A DNA stretch of 60,926 nt from Albidovulum inexpectatum (GTDB lineage: Bacteria > Pseudomonadota > Alphaproteobacteria > Rhodobacterales > Rhodobacteraceae), in the NCBI RefSeq assembly GCF_002927635.1, contig NZ_PRDS01000012.1:1-60926 (forward strand), read 5' to 3'. Within the stretch, counting starts at the first letter, position 1. Each line of letters begins with the position of its first letter. Shown in pieces: positions 45,574 through 55,123 of this stretch. The notes under the pieces were generated by a model that did not search any database, was not told where the DNA came from, and worked only from the letters and a program-made list of their open reading frames with translations. The position numbers and the translations under genes were made by a program.

Positions 45574-45973
45574 GCCAGCCTCTCGGCGCCGCATCCTGGT
45601 CGTCGAGGATGAAGACAATATCGCCATGGCATTGGATTATGTCCTGACGCGCGAAGGCTATGAACACGACCGCGTGGCCAACGGCGCCGATGCCATGCCG
45701 AAGATCCGCGAAACGCGCCCGGACCTGGTGCTGCTGGACGTCATGTTGCCCGAAGTGTCGGGTTACGAGATTTGCCAGAACATCCGCATGGATCCGTCGC
45801 TGAAGGATACCAAGGTCCTGATGATGACGGCGCGCGGCTCCGCGATGGAACGGCGCAAGGGGCTGGCGCTTGGGGCCGATGGGTTCATCGCCAAGCCCTT
45901 CGAGCTGAAGGAGCTGCGCGAAGAGGTCCGCAGGCTGCTGGCGCCCGCCGATGGGGCAGGGGGCAATGTCTGA
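45566..45973 (+). CDS. Single-domain response regulator
   Basis: About 135 residues, receiver domain only, with no output domain. Acidic pair Glu14/Asp15 (VVEDEDN), phosphorylatable Asp58 (LLLDVMLPEVSG), Thr of MMTARG and Lys110 (FIAKPFEL) are all present, so it should be phosphorylated. The start ATG 45566 has GGAGG five bases upstream and is preferred over ATG 45554. Its stop overlaps the start of the sensor-exonuclease gene by eight bases, which ties the two together. Confidence 0.92.
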   Translation: MDEPASRRRILVVEDEDNIAMALDYVLTREGYEHDRVANGADAMPKIRETRPDLVLLDVMLPEVSGYEICQNIRMDPSLKDTKVLMMTARGSAMERRKGLALGADGFIAKPFELKELREEVRRLLAPADGAGGNV

Positions 45974-48035
45974 GCGCAGCAGCCTTCGCCTGCGCCTGTT
46001 GGTGCTGATTGCCGCGGCGCTTGCGGGGGCGATCGCTGCGCTGGCGGTGGCGGCAATGTGGATCCATGCCCGCTGGCCGGATTCCGGTCCGGTCGCCGCG
46101 ATCACCGGTGGGGCGGTCATTGCCGGCTTTGGCGTGCTGGCGTGTCTTCTGGCGGTGTGGTTCTGGCTGGACGACCGGATTGCCCGACCGCTTGCCCGGC
46201 TTGCGGCGGATCTGCGCGCCCAGGCGCATGCCCAAGGTCAGGAACCTGACTTCGATCCCGCGGTCTGGCCCCATCTGGGCGATCTTGCGCCGGCGGTGGG
46301 CGCGATCGTGTCGGAGCTGGCGCGCACGCGGCGCGAACTGGCCGAGGCCATCGCACGCCACACCGAACGCCTGCGCGAGGAGAAGGCCCGGCTGGAAGCG
46401 CTGCTGGCAGACGTTCCGGCCGCGGTTCTTCTGTGTTCCGAAACGCATCGGCTGGTCTTTTACAACGCACCCGCACGCGACATGCTGGGCGCCGATCCGG
46501 GGCCTGCTCTGGGGCGGGAGCTGTTCGACTGCCTGCGGCGCGCGCCGATCATGCATGCCCATGAAAGACTGCTTTCCGGGGGGGACCCCGACAGCGTTGC
46601 CGACCTGATGGTGGCCACGACCGATGGCGCGCGCATTCTTTCGGGCCGGATGCGGCTGTTGTCGGCGAACGGATCGGACGGATATGTCCTGACCTTGCGC
46701 GACGTGACCGCCGATCTTGCCGCCCAGGCCGGGCGCGACCTGCTGCTGGAGGAAATCTTCGATCGCATCCGCAGGCCCGCCGCCAACCTACAGACAATGA
46801 TCGGGGTGCTGGCCGAAGAGGGCCAGGATGCGGTCCTGACGCCCGCGCTGGTTGGCGAGGCCCAAGCGCTTGCGCACACGGTCAACGAGCTGGCGAGCCG
46901 TTACGAGGCGCTGCGCGGCGCCTGGACCGTACTGCCGCACAGTCGCGCGGCCGATCTGGCCGATGGTATCCGCGCCAGGGTCGAGGCCGTCGGGCTGAGC
47001 ATCACGACACGGACCGACGACCTGATCCTGCGCTGTGACGGTTTCGAAATCGCGGCTTTGCTGTCCCATCTGGCGCGTTGCCTTGACCGCGAGTCGTTGG
47101 CCTCGGCCTTGCGATTCACCATCGAACAGGACGGCGCGGGGGCAATGCTGTCGCTCGTCTGGCGGGGGCGGTCGGTGACCGTCGCGCAGTTGGAGGAGTG
47201 GCTGTCCCAGCCCGTCGATCCGGCTGCAGGCGATCTGACCGGGCGTTCGGTTCTGGTGGTTCACGCGACCGAATGCTGGCCCGAGCATCTGGGCGACGAT
47301 ACCTGCGCGATCCGCCTGCCGATCCGCGATGCCCGCCGCGCGGGGCCGCCGCCTGCGCCCCTTGCGCGTCACGTCGTCTATGACTTCGATCTTCTGTTCG
47401 CGCCCGCAACCGCGGCACTCGAGAACACGCCGCTGGATCGTCTGACCTATGTCGTCTTCGATACCGAGACCACGGGCCTGTTGCCCGACGAGGGGGACGA
47501 GATCGTCCAGATCGCGGCCCTGCGCCTCGTCAATGGCCGTCGCGTGCCGGGAGAGGTGCTGGACCTGTTGGTCAATCCCGGCCGTCCGATCCCGCCGCGC
47601 GCAACCGCGGTCCACGGGATCAGCGATCAGATGGTCGCAGATGCGCCCGATCCGACTCAGGCCATCGCACGCTTTCACAGCTTTGCCGAAGGGGCGGTGC
47701 TGATCGCGCACAACGCCCCCTTCGACATGGCCTTCCTGCGGCGCCGCGAGGAACAGATCGGCCGGCGCTTTGACAACCCGATCCTGGATACGGTGCTGTT
47801 GTCGGCGGTGGTCTATGGACGCACCGAGTCACATTCTCTGGATGCGCTGGCCCACAGGCTGGGCGTGACGATACCGCAGGAGGCGCGCCATACCGCGCTG
47901 GGCGACACGATCGCCACGGCCGAGGTCTTCCTGAAGCTGCTGCCCATCCTGAAAGGGCGCGGGATCGTCACCTTTGGCGATGTGCTGACCGAAATCCGCA
48001 AGCATTCCAGCCTGCTGCGCGATCTGAACGCATGA
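45966..48035 (+). CDS. Membrane PAS/pseudo-histidine-kinase fused to a DEDDh 3'-5' exonuclease
   Basis: About 689 residues. Two membrane segments (about 9-30 and 43-67) lead through a HAMP-like stretch and coiled coil to a PAS-like domain (about 140-250). A DHp-like helix follows, IFDRIRRPAANLQTMIGVL, with Asp266 at the position of the phosphoacceptor His, and an ATPase-like fold without N-box or DxGxG (about 320-460). The C-terminus is a DnaQ/PolC-type exonuclease with every catalytic residue: Asp499 and Glu501 (FDTETTG), Asp587 (IAHNAPFD), His642 and Asp647 (HTALGD). It thus looks like a sensor in which kinase output is replaced by a nuclease. Starts ATG 45966, overlapping the receiver gene. 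Confidence 0.88.
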   Translation: MSERSSLRLRLLVLIAAALAGAIAALAVAAMWIHARWPDSGPVAAITGGAVIAGFGVLACLLAVWFWLDDRIARPLARLAADLRAQAHAQGQEPDFDPAVWPHLGDLAPAVGAIVSELARTRRELAEAIARHTERLREEKARLEALLADVPAAVLLCSETHRLVFYNAPARDMLGADPGPALGRELFDCLRRAPIMHAHERLLSGGDPDSVADLMVATTDGARILSGRMRLLSANGSDGYVLTLRDVTADLAAQAGRDLLLEEIFDRIRRPAANLQTMIGVLAEEGQDAVLTPALVGEAQALAHTVNELASRYEALRGAWTVLPHSRAADLADGIRARVEAVGLSITTRTDDLILRCDGFEIAALLSHLARCLDRESLASALRFTIEQDGAGAMLSLVWRGRSVTVAQLEEWLSQPVDPAAGDLTGRSVLVVHATECWPEHLGDDTCAIRLPIRDARRAGPPPAPLARHVVYDFDLLFAPATAALENTPLDRLTYVVFDTETTGLLPDEGDEIVQIAALRLVNGRRVPGEVLDLLVNPGRPIPPRATAVHGISDQMVADAPDPTQAIARFHSFAEGAVLIAHNAPFDMAFLRRREEQIGRRFDNPILDTVLLSAVVYGRTESHSLDALAHRLGVTIPQEARHTALGDTIATAEVFLKLLPILKGRGIVTFGDVLTEIRKHSSLLRDLNA

Positions 48036-48039
48036 TGGC

Positions 48040-48807
48040 TCAGGCGAAGGGGTCGGTCGGATAGCGCACGCCCGTCAGGTACAGCCCGTCGGGCGGGGCG
48101 ACCGGGCCACATGCGGCGCGCTCACGCGCCGCCAGTGCGCGCGCGACATCTTCGGGTGTCCATGCGCCGGCCCCCACGCGTTCCAGCGTACCCACGATCG
48201 AACGCACCTGGTTGTGCAGGAAACTTCGCGCGCGCAGGAAGAAGCGATACTCCCTGCCTTGCGGGATCTCGTGCTCGGTGATCGTGATTTCGTCCAGCGT
48301 CTTCACGGGGCTTTTCGCCTGACAGATCGTCGAACGGAAGGTGGTGAAATCGTGATGACCCACCAGATGCGACGCGCCCAGGCGCATGGCGTCCACGTCC
48401 AGCGGCGACAGGATGCGCCAGGCCAGCCCCCGGTCATGGGTCAGGGGCGCGCGTCGCGCGATCAGGCGAAAGAGATAGCGCCGCTCGATCGCCGAAAAGC
48501 GCGCGTGGAAATCGTCGTCAACGCGCGCCGCCTGCAGAATGGCGACCGGCGCGGGTTTCAGATGGTAGTTCAGCGCCTCGGACAGGCGAAACGGGTCCCA
48601 GTCCCGAGCCAGGTCGCAATGCGCGACCTGACCCGTCGCATGCACGCCGGCATCGGTCCGGCCCGCGGCCATGATGCCGGGCGCGTCGGGTTCCAGGCGG
48701 CGGATGGCATTCTCGACCGCCTCCTGCACCGAGGGGCGGTTTGCCTGACGCTGCCAGCCGGAAAAGGGCGCGCCGTGATATTCGATCTTCAGGGCATAAC
48801 GCGGCAT
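48040..48807 (-). CDS. truA: tRNA pseudouridine(38-40) synthase
   Basis: A 255-residue enzyme that makes pseudouridine at positions 38-40 of the tRNA anticodon stem-loop. [15 protein letters not shown] opens the fold, [15 protein letters not shown] carries the catalytic Asp, and [21 protein letters not shown] is the C-terminal family block. Convergent with the sensor-exonuclease gene with a gap of four bases and no terminator between them. Confidence 0.95.
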   Translation of the reverse strand: MPRYALKIEYHGAPFSGWQRQANRPSVQEAVENAIRRLEPDAPGIMAAGRTDAGVHATGQVAHCDLARDWDPFRLSEALNYHLKPAPVAILQAARVDDDFHARFSAIERRYLFRLIARRAPLTHDRGLAWRILSPLDVDAMRLGASHLVGHHDFTTFRSTICQAKSPVKTLDEITITEHEIPQGREYRFFLRARSFLHNQVRSIVGTLERVGAGAWTPEDVARALAARERAACGPVAPPDGLYLTGVRYPTDPFA

Positions 48808-48918
48808 GGCCTTTCCCTATCGGCGGGATCGGCGATTGGCAATCGGGCCGTGTGACATTCGCCCCTACACATGTGCCCCGCCCGCACCTATCTTGAGCCG
48901 CGAATACAGGGGGCAGTC

Positions 48919-50331
48919 TTGGGCATAACAGAGATCGCCGACAATGTCTGGCGCGGGATCGAGGATCTGGGGGCGGGCGTTTCCGGCGCCTTTTCCGATC
49001 CGGTCATCCGGCTGGGTGTCACGGGGCTTTCGGGGGCGGGCAAGACGGTGTTCATCACCTCGCTTGTCGCGAACCTGCTGGACCGCGCGCGCATGTCGGG
49101 CCTGCGGGCCGAAGCCGAAGGGCGCATTCTGGCCGCCTATCTACAGCCGCAACCCGATGACACGGTGCCGCGCTTCGATTTCGAAACGCATCTTGCCGCC
49201 CTGACCGGCCCCGATCCGCGCTGGCCCGAAAGCACCCGCGCCGTCAGCGAGTTGCGCCTGTCCCTGCGCCTGCGCGGTTCAGGCCTGATCGCGGGCCTGC
49301 GCGGCCCGCGCAGCGTGCATCTGGATATCGTCGACTATCCCGGCGAATGGCTGCTGGATCTGGGCCTGATGGGCCGGGACTATGACGAATGGTCGGCAGA
49401 GGTTCTGAAGCGGATGGGCGAGCGTGAGCAAGCCAGGGACTATCTTGCGGCGATCGAGGGATTGGATCCCGCCGCACCGCTGGATGAGCCGCTGGCGATC
49501 TCGTTGGCCGAGAAATTCACCGACTACCTGCAGCAGGCGCGCAAGGCTGGCTATTCGGATCTGACTCCGGGGCGCTTCCTGTTGCCCGGAGAGCTGGCCG
49601 GGTCGCCGGTTTTGACCTTTGCACCGCTGCCCGGCGGGGTGGCAGGGGCGCGCGGTTCGCTGGCGCGCGAATTTGCGCGGCGTTTCGCGGCCTATCAGTC
49701 CAAGGTCGTCCGTCCCTTCTTTCGCGACCATTTTGCGCGCATTGACCGTCAGATCGTGCTGGTCGATGTGCTTGGCGCGATCCATGCCGGCCCCAGGGCG
49801 GTCGAGGATCTGCGCCGGACGATGGCCGATATCATGGCGGCGTTTCGTCCCGGCCGCGTCGGCTGGCTGACGGGCCTGCTGGGCGTGCGCCGGATCGACC
49901 GCATCCTGTTTGCGGCGACGAAGGCCGATCATCTGCATCACAGCCAGCACGCCGCGCTGACGCGGATCATGGCCGCCCTGATGCGCGAGGCGAAGGATCG
50001 TGCCGATTTTGCCGGGGCACAAACCGCGGCGATGGCCATTGCCTCGGTGCGTGCCACGGTCGAGGAGGTGCTGCGCCATGACGGGCAGGAACTGGCCCTG
50101 GTGCGCGGCCGGACCGAGGATGGCCGCGAGGCGGCATTCCATCCGGGCGATCTGCCCGACAACCCCGCCGCGATCCTGTCGGCGGCCAAGGGGGGGCAGA
50201 CACGCTGGCTGGATGGCGACTATGGCATGATGCGCTTTCTTCCCATCCCGCCGGGCGCCGGGGCCGTTGGCGGGCTGCCGCATGTGCGGCTGGATCGGGC
50301 GGCGGAATTCCTGATCGGCGACAGGCTTTAG
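48919..50331 (+). CDS. YcjX-family P-loop GTPase-like protein (DUF463)
   Basis: About 470 residues. VTGLSGAGKTVFITSLV is the Walker A, VHLDIVDYPGEWLLDLGLM the switch/Walker B region and LFAATKADHLHHSQH the (T/N)KxD nucleotide-specificity motif. The family is widespread in proteobacteria, often with a YcjF partner, and is stress-linked; function is not well defined. The start is TTG 48919, with AGGGGG five bases upstream and the family N-terminus GITEIADNVW. The DUF697/YcjF gene follows after 12 bases. Confidence 0.88.
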   Translation: MGITEIADNVWRGIEDLGAGVSGAFSDPVIRLGVTGLSGAGKTVFITSLVANLLDRARMSGLRAEAEGRILAAYLQPQPDDTVPRFDFETHLAALTGPDPRWPESTRAVSELRLSLRLRGSGLIAGLRGPRSVHLDIVDYPGEWLLDLGLMGRDYDEWSAEVLKRMGEREQARDYLAAIEGLDPAAPLDEPLAISLAEKFTDYLQQARKAGYSDLTPGRFLLPGELAGSPVLTFAPLPGGVAGARGSLAREFARRFAAYQSKVVRPFFRDHFARIDRQIVLVDVLGAIHAGPRAVEDLRRTMADIMAAFRPGRVGWLTGLLGVRRIDRILFAATKADHLHHSQHAALTRIMAALMREAKDRADFAGAQTAAMAIASVRATVEEVLRHDGQELALVRGRTEDGREAAFHPGDLPDNPAAILSAAKGGQTRWLDGDYGMMRFLPIPPGAGAVGGLPHVRLDRAAEFLIGDRL

Positions 50332-50343
50332 GCGGAGGACCAG

Positions 50344-51381
50344 ATGACCGGGAATGACAGGACGTCCGGCCGCCGTCGTGGCCCCGTGGTGATAGAGATC
50401 GGCGACAAGCCCTCGGCGCGCCCCGACATCGCGCCACCCGTGCCCGATGCTCCGGGGGCGGGCGGCAGGCCAACGGCCATGCAGATCCTGGCGACGCGGC
50501 AGGGCGGGTCGCGATCGCGATTGGGGGCGCTGTTCTTCGCGGCGCTGTCGGGCCTGATCGGGCTGATGATCTCGGTCGCCGCGTGGCGGTTCATCCAGGG
50601 GCTGATCGCGTCCTATCCGCTGCTTGGCTGGGTGGCCGCGGGCCTTGCCGGGCTGACGGCGCTGGCCGCCTTGCTGATCGTCCTGCGTGAGCTTCGCGCC
50701 TATGCGCGGCTTGCCCGGCTGGACCGCGTGCATGCGGCTGCGCTCGAGGCCGTCGCCTCGGGCGATCTGCGCGCCGCGGGTCGGGTCGTCGATCGGCTGG
50801 TCGCGCTTTATTCCGCGCGCGAGGATACGTCCTGGGGCCGCACCCGGCTGGCCGAGCGGCGCGGTGACGTCTTCGATGCCGATGCACTGCTTGCGCTGGC
50901 CGAGGCCGAGCTGGTGGCTCCGCTGGACAGGGCGGCGGTGGCCGAGGTCGAGCGTGCCGCCCGCCAGGTTGCGACCGTGACCGCGATCGTGCCGCTTGCC
51001 CTGGCCGATGTCGTGGCGGCGCTGGTCGCGAATCTGCGCATGGTGCGTCGCATCGCCGAAATCTATGGTGGCCGCGCGGGGGTGATCGGCAGCTGGCGCC
51101 TGCTGCGCGCCGTGATGACGCATCTTGTTGCGACCGGAGCGGTTGCAGTGGGCGACGATCTGGTCCAGTCGGTTGCCGGGGGCGGGCTTGTTTCGAAATT
51201 GTCGCGCCGCTTTGGCGAAGGGATCATCAACGGCGCGCTGACCGCGCGCGTCGGGCTGGCCGCGATCGATGTCTGCCGCCCGCTGCCCTTTGCCGCGCGC
51301 CCCCGGCCGCGCGTCTCCGACATCGTGCGCCGCGCCCTGACGGGGCTGTTCGGGTCGGGCGGCGATACCATGCGCGACTAG
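50344..51381 (+). CDS. YcjF-like membrane protein (TIGR01620/DUF697)
   Basis: A 345-residue membrane protein. After a polar Pro-rich N-terminus of about 55 residues come two hydrophobic segments (about 60-80 and 95-118), then a helical cytosolic region and two weaker hydrophobic stretches (ATVTAIVPLALADVVAALV and VTHL). The DUF697 block includes MVRRIAEIYGGRAGVIGSWRLLRAVMTHL and GGGLVSKLSRRFGEGIINGALTARVG. It is always found beside YcjX. Its molecular role is unknown. Confidence 0.88.
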   Translation: MTGNDRTSGRRRGPVVIEIGDKPSARPDIAPPVPDAPGAGGRPTAMQILATRQGGSRSRLGALFFAALSGLIGLMISVAAWRFIQGLIASYPLLGWVAAGLAGLTALAALLIVLRELRAYARLARLDRVHAAALEAVASGDLRAAGRVVDRLVALYSAREDTSWGRTRLAERRGDVFDADALLALAEAELVAPLDRAAVAEVERAARQVATVTAIVPLALADVVAALVANLRMVRRIAEIYGGRAGVIGSWRLLRAVMTHLVATGAVAVGDDLVQSVAGGGLVSKLSRRFGEGIINGALTARVGLAAIDVCRPLPFAARPRPRVSDIVRRALTGLFGSGGDTMRD

Positions 51382-51400
51382 CCCGCCCGGCGGGGCTTTA
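51382..51400 (+). terminator. Weak GC hairpin after the YcjF-like gene
   Basis: CCCGC and GCGGG pair with a three-base loop directly after the stop codon, followed by GCTTTA. Short stem and short T-run make it a weak candidate. The rest of 51401-51581 up to ileS shows no gene and no T-box was recognised. Confidence 0.3.
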
Positions 51401-51581
51401 CGATGCGATTGGCCCTGCTTATAAGCCGGGACATGAGGCGCATATCCGCGATCATCATTCGAATTACCTGCCCGGCGTCCTGAACTTCGGACGCCGGGTC
51501 ACAGGCGCATGAGCCTACGCGCCGCATTTTCCTGACGATTCCCTCAAACCCGCGCCAGATCGCGCCGACAGGATCGATCCG

Positions 51582-54500
51582 ATGACCGACAAGTCCGCAC
51601 CCGACTATCGCGACACCGTCTTTCTGCCCAAGACCGACTTTCCTATGCGCGCCGGCCTGCCGCAGCGCGAGCCCGAATGGCTGGCCCGGTGGGAGCGGCT
51701 GGGCATCTATGACCGGCTGCGTGACAAGGCCCGTCAGGCACAGGAGCAGGGCAACCCGCGCCCGCCCTTCGTGCTGCATGACGGCCCGCCCTATGCCAAC
51801 GGGCATCTGCATATCGGCCACGCGTTGAACAAGATCCTGAAGGACATGGTCGTGCGCAGTCAGCAGATGATGGGTCGCGATGCGCGCTATGTTCCAGGCT
51901 GGGACTGCCACGGCCTGCCGATCGAGTGGAAGATCGAGGAACAGTATCGCGCGCGCGGCCAGAACAAGGACGAGGTGGACGTCATCGCCTTCCGTCAGGA
52001 ATGCCGGAAATTCGCCGAGGGCTGGATCGACATCCAGCGCGAGGAGTTCAAGCGCCTGGGCGTGACCGGCAAGTGGGACGATCCCTATCTGACGATGGAC
52101 TTCCACGCCGAGGCCGTCATCGCCGAGGAATTCATGAAGTTCCTGATGAACGGCTCGCTTTATCAGGGGTCGAAACCCGTCCTGTGGAGCCCGGTCGAAA
52201 AGACCGCGCTGGCCGAGGCCGAAGTCGAGTATCACGACCATACCAGCCACACGATCTGGGTCCGCTTCGCGGTTCAGACGCCAGGCGACCTGCAGGGCGT
52301 GAACGTCCTGATCTGGACGACGACCCCGTGGACGATACCGCAGAACCGTGCCGTCGCCTTCAACCCCGATATCGCCTATGGGCTGTACCGGGTTGACGCG
52401 GTTGCCGACGGGGCATCCGCCCAGCCCGGTGAGCAGATCGTGCTGGCCGATGCCCTTGCCGACAGCGTGCGTGCCGCCGGAAAGGTCGAAGCCTGGACGC
52501 GCCTGCGCGACGTCAAGGCGGACGAGCTGCAGGGACTGGTGATGGCCCATCCGCTGCGCGGGGTCGAGGGCGCGAATGGCGAATGGGATTATGACGTACC
52601 GATGCTGCCGGGCGATCATGTGACCGACGATGCCGGCACGGGCTTTGTGCATACCGCGCCCAGCCATGGCGATGACGACTATCAGCTGGGCCTGAAATTC
52701 GGCCTGCCGATGACCTACAACGTCGAGCCGGACGGCAGCTATCGCGCCGATCTGCCGCTGTTCGGCGGCCAGTTCATCATCCAGCCCGACGGCAAGGAAG
52801 GCCCCGCCAATGTCAGCGTCATCAAGCAGCTGGCCTGGGCGGGCAAGCTGTTCGCCAAGGGCAAGGTCAAGCATTCCTATCCGCATTCCTGGCGCTCGAA
52901 GGCGCCGCTGATCTATCGCAATACGCCGCAATGGTTCGTCGCGATCGACAGACCCTTGCAGGACGGGCGCGATGAATACGGCTGCACGATCCGCGAACGC
53001 GCCCTGCATTCGATCGAGGAGCTGGTCACCTTTACTCCGCCCGCCGGGCGCAACCGCCTGCATTCCATGGTGGCAGCGCGTCCCGACTGGGTTCTGTCGC
53101 GCCAGCGTGCCTGGGGTGTGCCACTGACCTGCTTCGTCAAGCGGGGCGCACGCCCGGACGACCCGGATTTCCTTTTGCGCAATGCCGAGGTCAATGCTCG
53201 CATCAAGGCCGCCTTCGAGGAGAAGGGCGCGGATGTCTGGTACGAACCCGGCTTCAAGGAGCGCGTTCTGGGTGGGATCGTGAACCCGGACGATTATGAC
53301 CAGGTCTTCGACGTGCTGGACGTGTGGTTCGATTCCGGTTCGACCCATGCCTTCGTCCTGCGTGACAGGCCCGACGGGACACCAGACGGCATCGCCGACC
53401 TGTACCTGGAAGGGACCGACCAGCATCGCGGCTGGTTCCATTCCTCGCTGTTGCAGGCCTGCGGCACGATCGGCCGTGCGCCCTATCGCGGTGTGCTGAC
53501 GCATGGCTTCACGCTCGACGAAAAGGGCATGAAGATGTCCAAGTCGTTGGGCAACACCGTCGCCCCGCAGGAAGTGATCGAGCAATACGGCGCTGACATC
53601 CTGCGGTTGTGGGTGGCCCAGTCCGATTACACCGTGGACCTGCGTATCGGGAAGGAAATCCTGAAGGGCACGGCGGATTCCTATCGCCGCCTTCGCAACA
53701 CGATGCGTTTCCTTCTGGGGGCGTTGGCCGAGTTCGACGAGGCCGAGCGCGTTGCGCCGGACCAGATGCCCGAACTGGAACGCTGGGTCCTGCATCGCCT
53801 GGCCGAGCTGGACCACGCGGTGCGCAAGGGCTTTGACACCTATGATTTCCAGGGCGTGTTCCAGAAGCTTTTCAACTTCTGCACGGTGGATCTGTCGGCC
53901 TTCTATTTCGATATCCGCAAGGATTCGATCTATTGCGATGCGCCAGACAGCCTGACGCGCCGTTCTGCCCGCACGGTGATGGACCTGCTGTTCCACCGCC
54001 TGGTGACCTGGCTGGCGCCGATCCTTGCCTTCACGATGGAGGATGTCTGGCTGGCCCGCTTCCCGGGTGAAGACAGCTCGGTCCATCTGCAGGACATGCC
54101 CCAGACGCCGGCCGACTGGCTGGATGAACCGCTGGCGCGCAAGTGGGACATCGTGCGCCGCGTGCGCCGCGTGGTGACCGCCGCGCTGGAAGTCCAGCGG
54201 ACATCCAAGGTCATCGGCGCCTCGCTGGAGGCCGCGCCGGTGGTTCATGTCGAGGATGCAGACGTTCTGGCCGCCCTGCGCGACGTGCCTTTTGCGGATG
54301 TGTGCATCACCTCGGACATCCAGCTGACCAGCGATCCGGCCCCGCAGGAAGCCTTCCGCCTGCCCGAGATCCCCGGCGTGGGTGTGGTCTTCGAACGGGC
54401 CGAGGGCGAAAAATGCGCGCGGTGCTGGAAATATCTGCCCGATGTGGGCAGCCATCGTCACCCGGCGACCTGTGCGCGCTGCGACGCGGTGCTGGGCTGA
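51582..54500 (+). CDS. ileS: Isoleucine-tRNA ligase
   Basis: A 972-residue class I synthetase. PYANGHLHIGHALNKILKD carries the HIGH motif. WTTTPWTIPQNRAV lies in the editing (CP1) domain. GMKMSKSLGNTV is the KMSKS loop. The C-terminal zinc finger CARCWKYLPDV...CARCDAVLG shows that it is the bacterial type 1 enzyme. Starts ATG 51582. Downstream lies a good terminator shared with the convergent stress-protein gene. Confidence 0.97.
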   Translation: MTDKSAPDYRDTVFLPKTDFPMRAGLPQREPEWLARWERLGIYDRLRDKARQAQEQGNPRPPFVLHDGPPYANGHLHIGHALNKILKDMVVRSQQMMGRDARYVPGWDCHGLPIEWKIEEQYRARGQNKDEVDVIAFRQECRKFAEGWIDIQREEFKRLGVTGKWDDPYLTMDFHAEAVIAEEFMKFLMNGSLYQGSKPVLWSPVEKTALAEAEVEYHDHTSHTIWVRFAVQTPGDLQGVNVLIWTTTPWTIPQNRAVAFNPDIAYGLYRVDAVADGASAQPGEQIVLADALADSVRAAGKVEAWTRLRDVKADELQGLVMAHPLRGVEGANGEWDYDVPMLPGDHVTDDAGTGFVHTAPSHGDDDYQLGLKFGLPMTYNVEPDGSYRADLPLFGGQFIIQPDGKEGPANVSVIKQLAWAGKLFAKGKVKHSYPHSWRSKAPLIYRNTPQWFVAIDRPLQDGRDEYGCTIRERALHSIEELVTFTPPAGRNRLHSMVAARPDWVLSRQRAWGVPLTCFVKRGARPDDPDFLLRNAEVNARIKAAFEEKGADVWYEPGFKERVLGGIVNPDDYDQVFDVLDVWFDSGSTHAFVLRDRPDGTPDGIADLYLEGTDQHRGWFHSSLLQACGTIGRAPYRGVLTHGFTLDEKGMKMSKSLGNTVAPQEVIEQYGADILRLWVAQSDYTVDLRIGKEILKGTADSYRRLRNTMRFLLGALAEFDEAERVAPDQMPELERWVLHRLAELDHAVRKGFDTYDFQGVFQKLFNFCTVDLSAFYFDIRKDSIYCDAPDSLTRRSARTVMDLLFHRLVTWLAPILAFTMEDVWLARFPGEDSSVHLQDMPQTPADWLDEPLARKWDIVRRVRRVVTAALEVQRTSKVIGASLEAAPVVHVEDADVLAALRDVPFADVCITSDIQLTSDPAPQEAFRLPEIPGVGVVFERAEGEKCARCWKYLPDVGSHRHPATCARCDAVLG

Positions 54501-54521
54501 CGCGCAAATGTGTCATGCACG

Positions 54522-54548
54522 GGTCCGGGCCCAGTCGCCCGGACCTTT
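54522..54548 (+). terminator. Intrinsic terminator after ileS
   Basis: A perfect nine-pair stem GGTCCGGGC/GCCCGGACC with a six-base loop (CCAGTC) and a TTT tail, 21 bases after the ileS stop. Confidence 0.75.
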
Positions 54549-54574
54549 CGGCCCCTGCTGTGGTCCTGGGGTCG

Positions 54575-55030
54575 TCAGGCGATGGCTTCCAGTCGTTCCT
54601 TCGACATCGCGCCCGGAACGATGGTGATTGGCACGGGCAGATTCCCCGAATTGCGGGACATCTGCGTCACCAGAGGACCCGGGCCGGACTTGTCCGTTCC
54701 CGCCCCAAGAACCAGAACGCCGATCTCGGGGTCTTCCCGGATCTGGGCCAGGATCTCCTGGACGGGTTCGCCTTCGCGGATCACCAGTTCCGGGTTCAGC
54801 CCGTGCTTGTCGCGCATCCACTTGGCGAAGACTTCGAAATGAGCCTCGATCCTTTCGCGCGCTTCGGCGCGCATGATGTCGGCGACGCCGATCCAGTGCT
54901 GGAATTCTTCGGGCGGTATGACCGACAGGATCGTGACGCCCCCGCCGGTGTGAGACGCACGCAGCGCGGCGAAACGCATCGCATTCAGGCATTCGCGGCT
55001 GTCATCCAGAACGACCAGGAACTTGCGCAT
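54575..55030 (-). CDS. Universal stress protein (UspA family)
   Basis: About 151 residues. FLVVLDDSRECLNAMRFAAL is the N-terminal strand and helix, and the C-terminal ATP-site-like segment reads VLGAGTDKSGPGPL near GNLPVPITIVPG. The usual G-x2-G-x9-G-S/T motif is altered. ATG 55030 has a strong GGAGG-type ribosome binding site (CGGAGGCTCC); the longer open frame upstream is spurious. Convergent with ileS. Confidence 0.88.
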   Translation of the reverse strand: MRKFLVVLDDSRECLNAMRFAALRASHTGGGVTILSVIPPEEFQHWIGVADIMRAEARERIEAHFEVFAKWMRDKHGLNPELVIREGEPVQEILAQIREDPEIGVLVLGAGTDKSGPGPLVTQMSRNSGNLPVPITIVPGAMSKERLEAIA

Positions 55031-55123
55031 GGAGCCTCCGATTGCGGTTCGCGCGATCATGGCCGTTTGCTGCGTTTCAGGCAACACTCGGCTGGGCAGG
55101 AGCGGCATTTCGCGCGATCCTCG

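Noticed and set aside
51401-51581. Possible T-box or riboswitch before ileS
   Set aside because: No T-box sequence or specifier-loop structure was recognised, and T-boxes are not expected in this group.
51378-54461. A 1,027-codon open frame antisense to ileS
   Set aside because: Shadow of the complete isoleucyl-tRNA synthetase; no recognisable motif and atypical composition.
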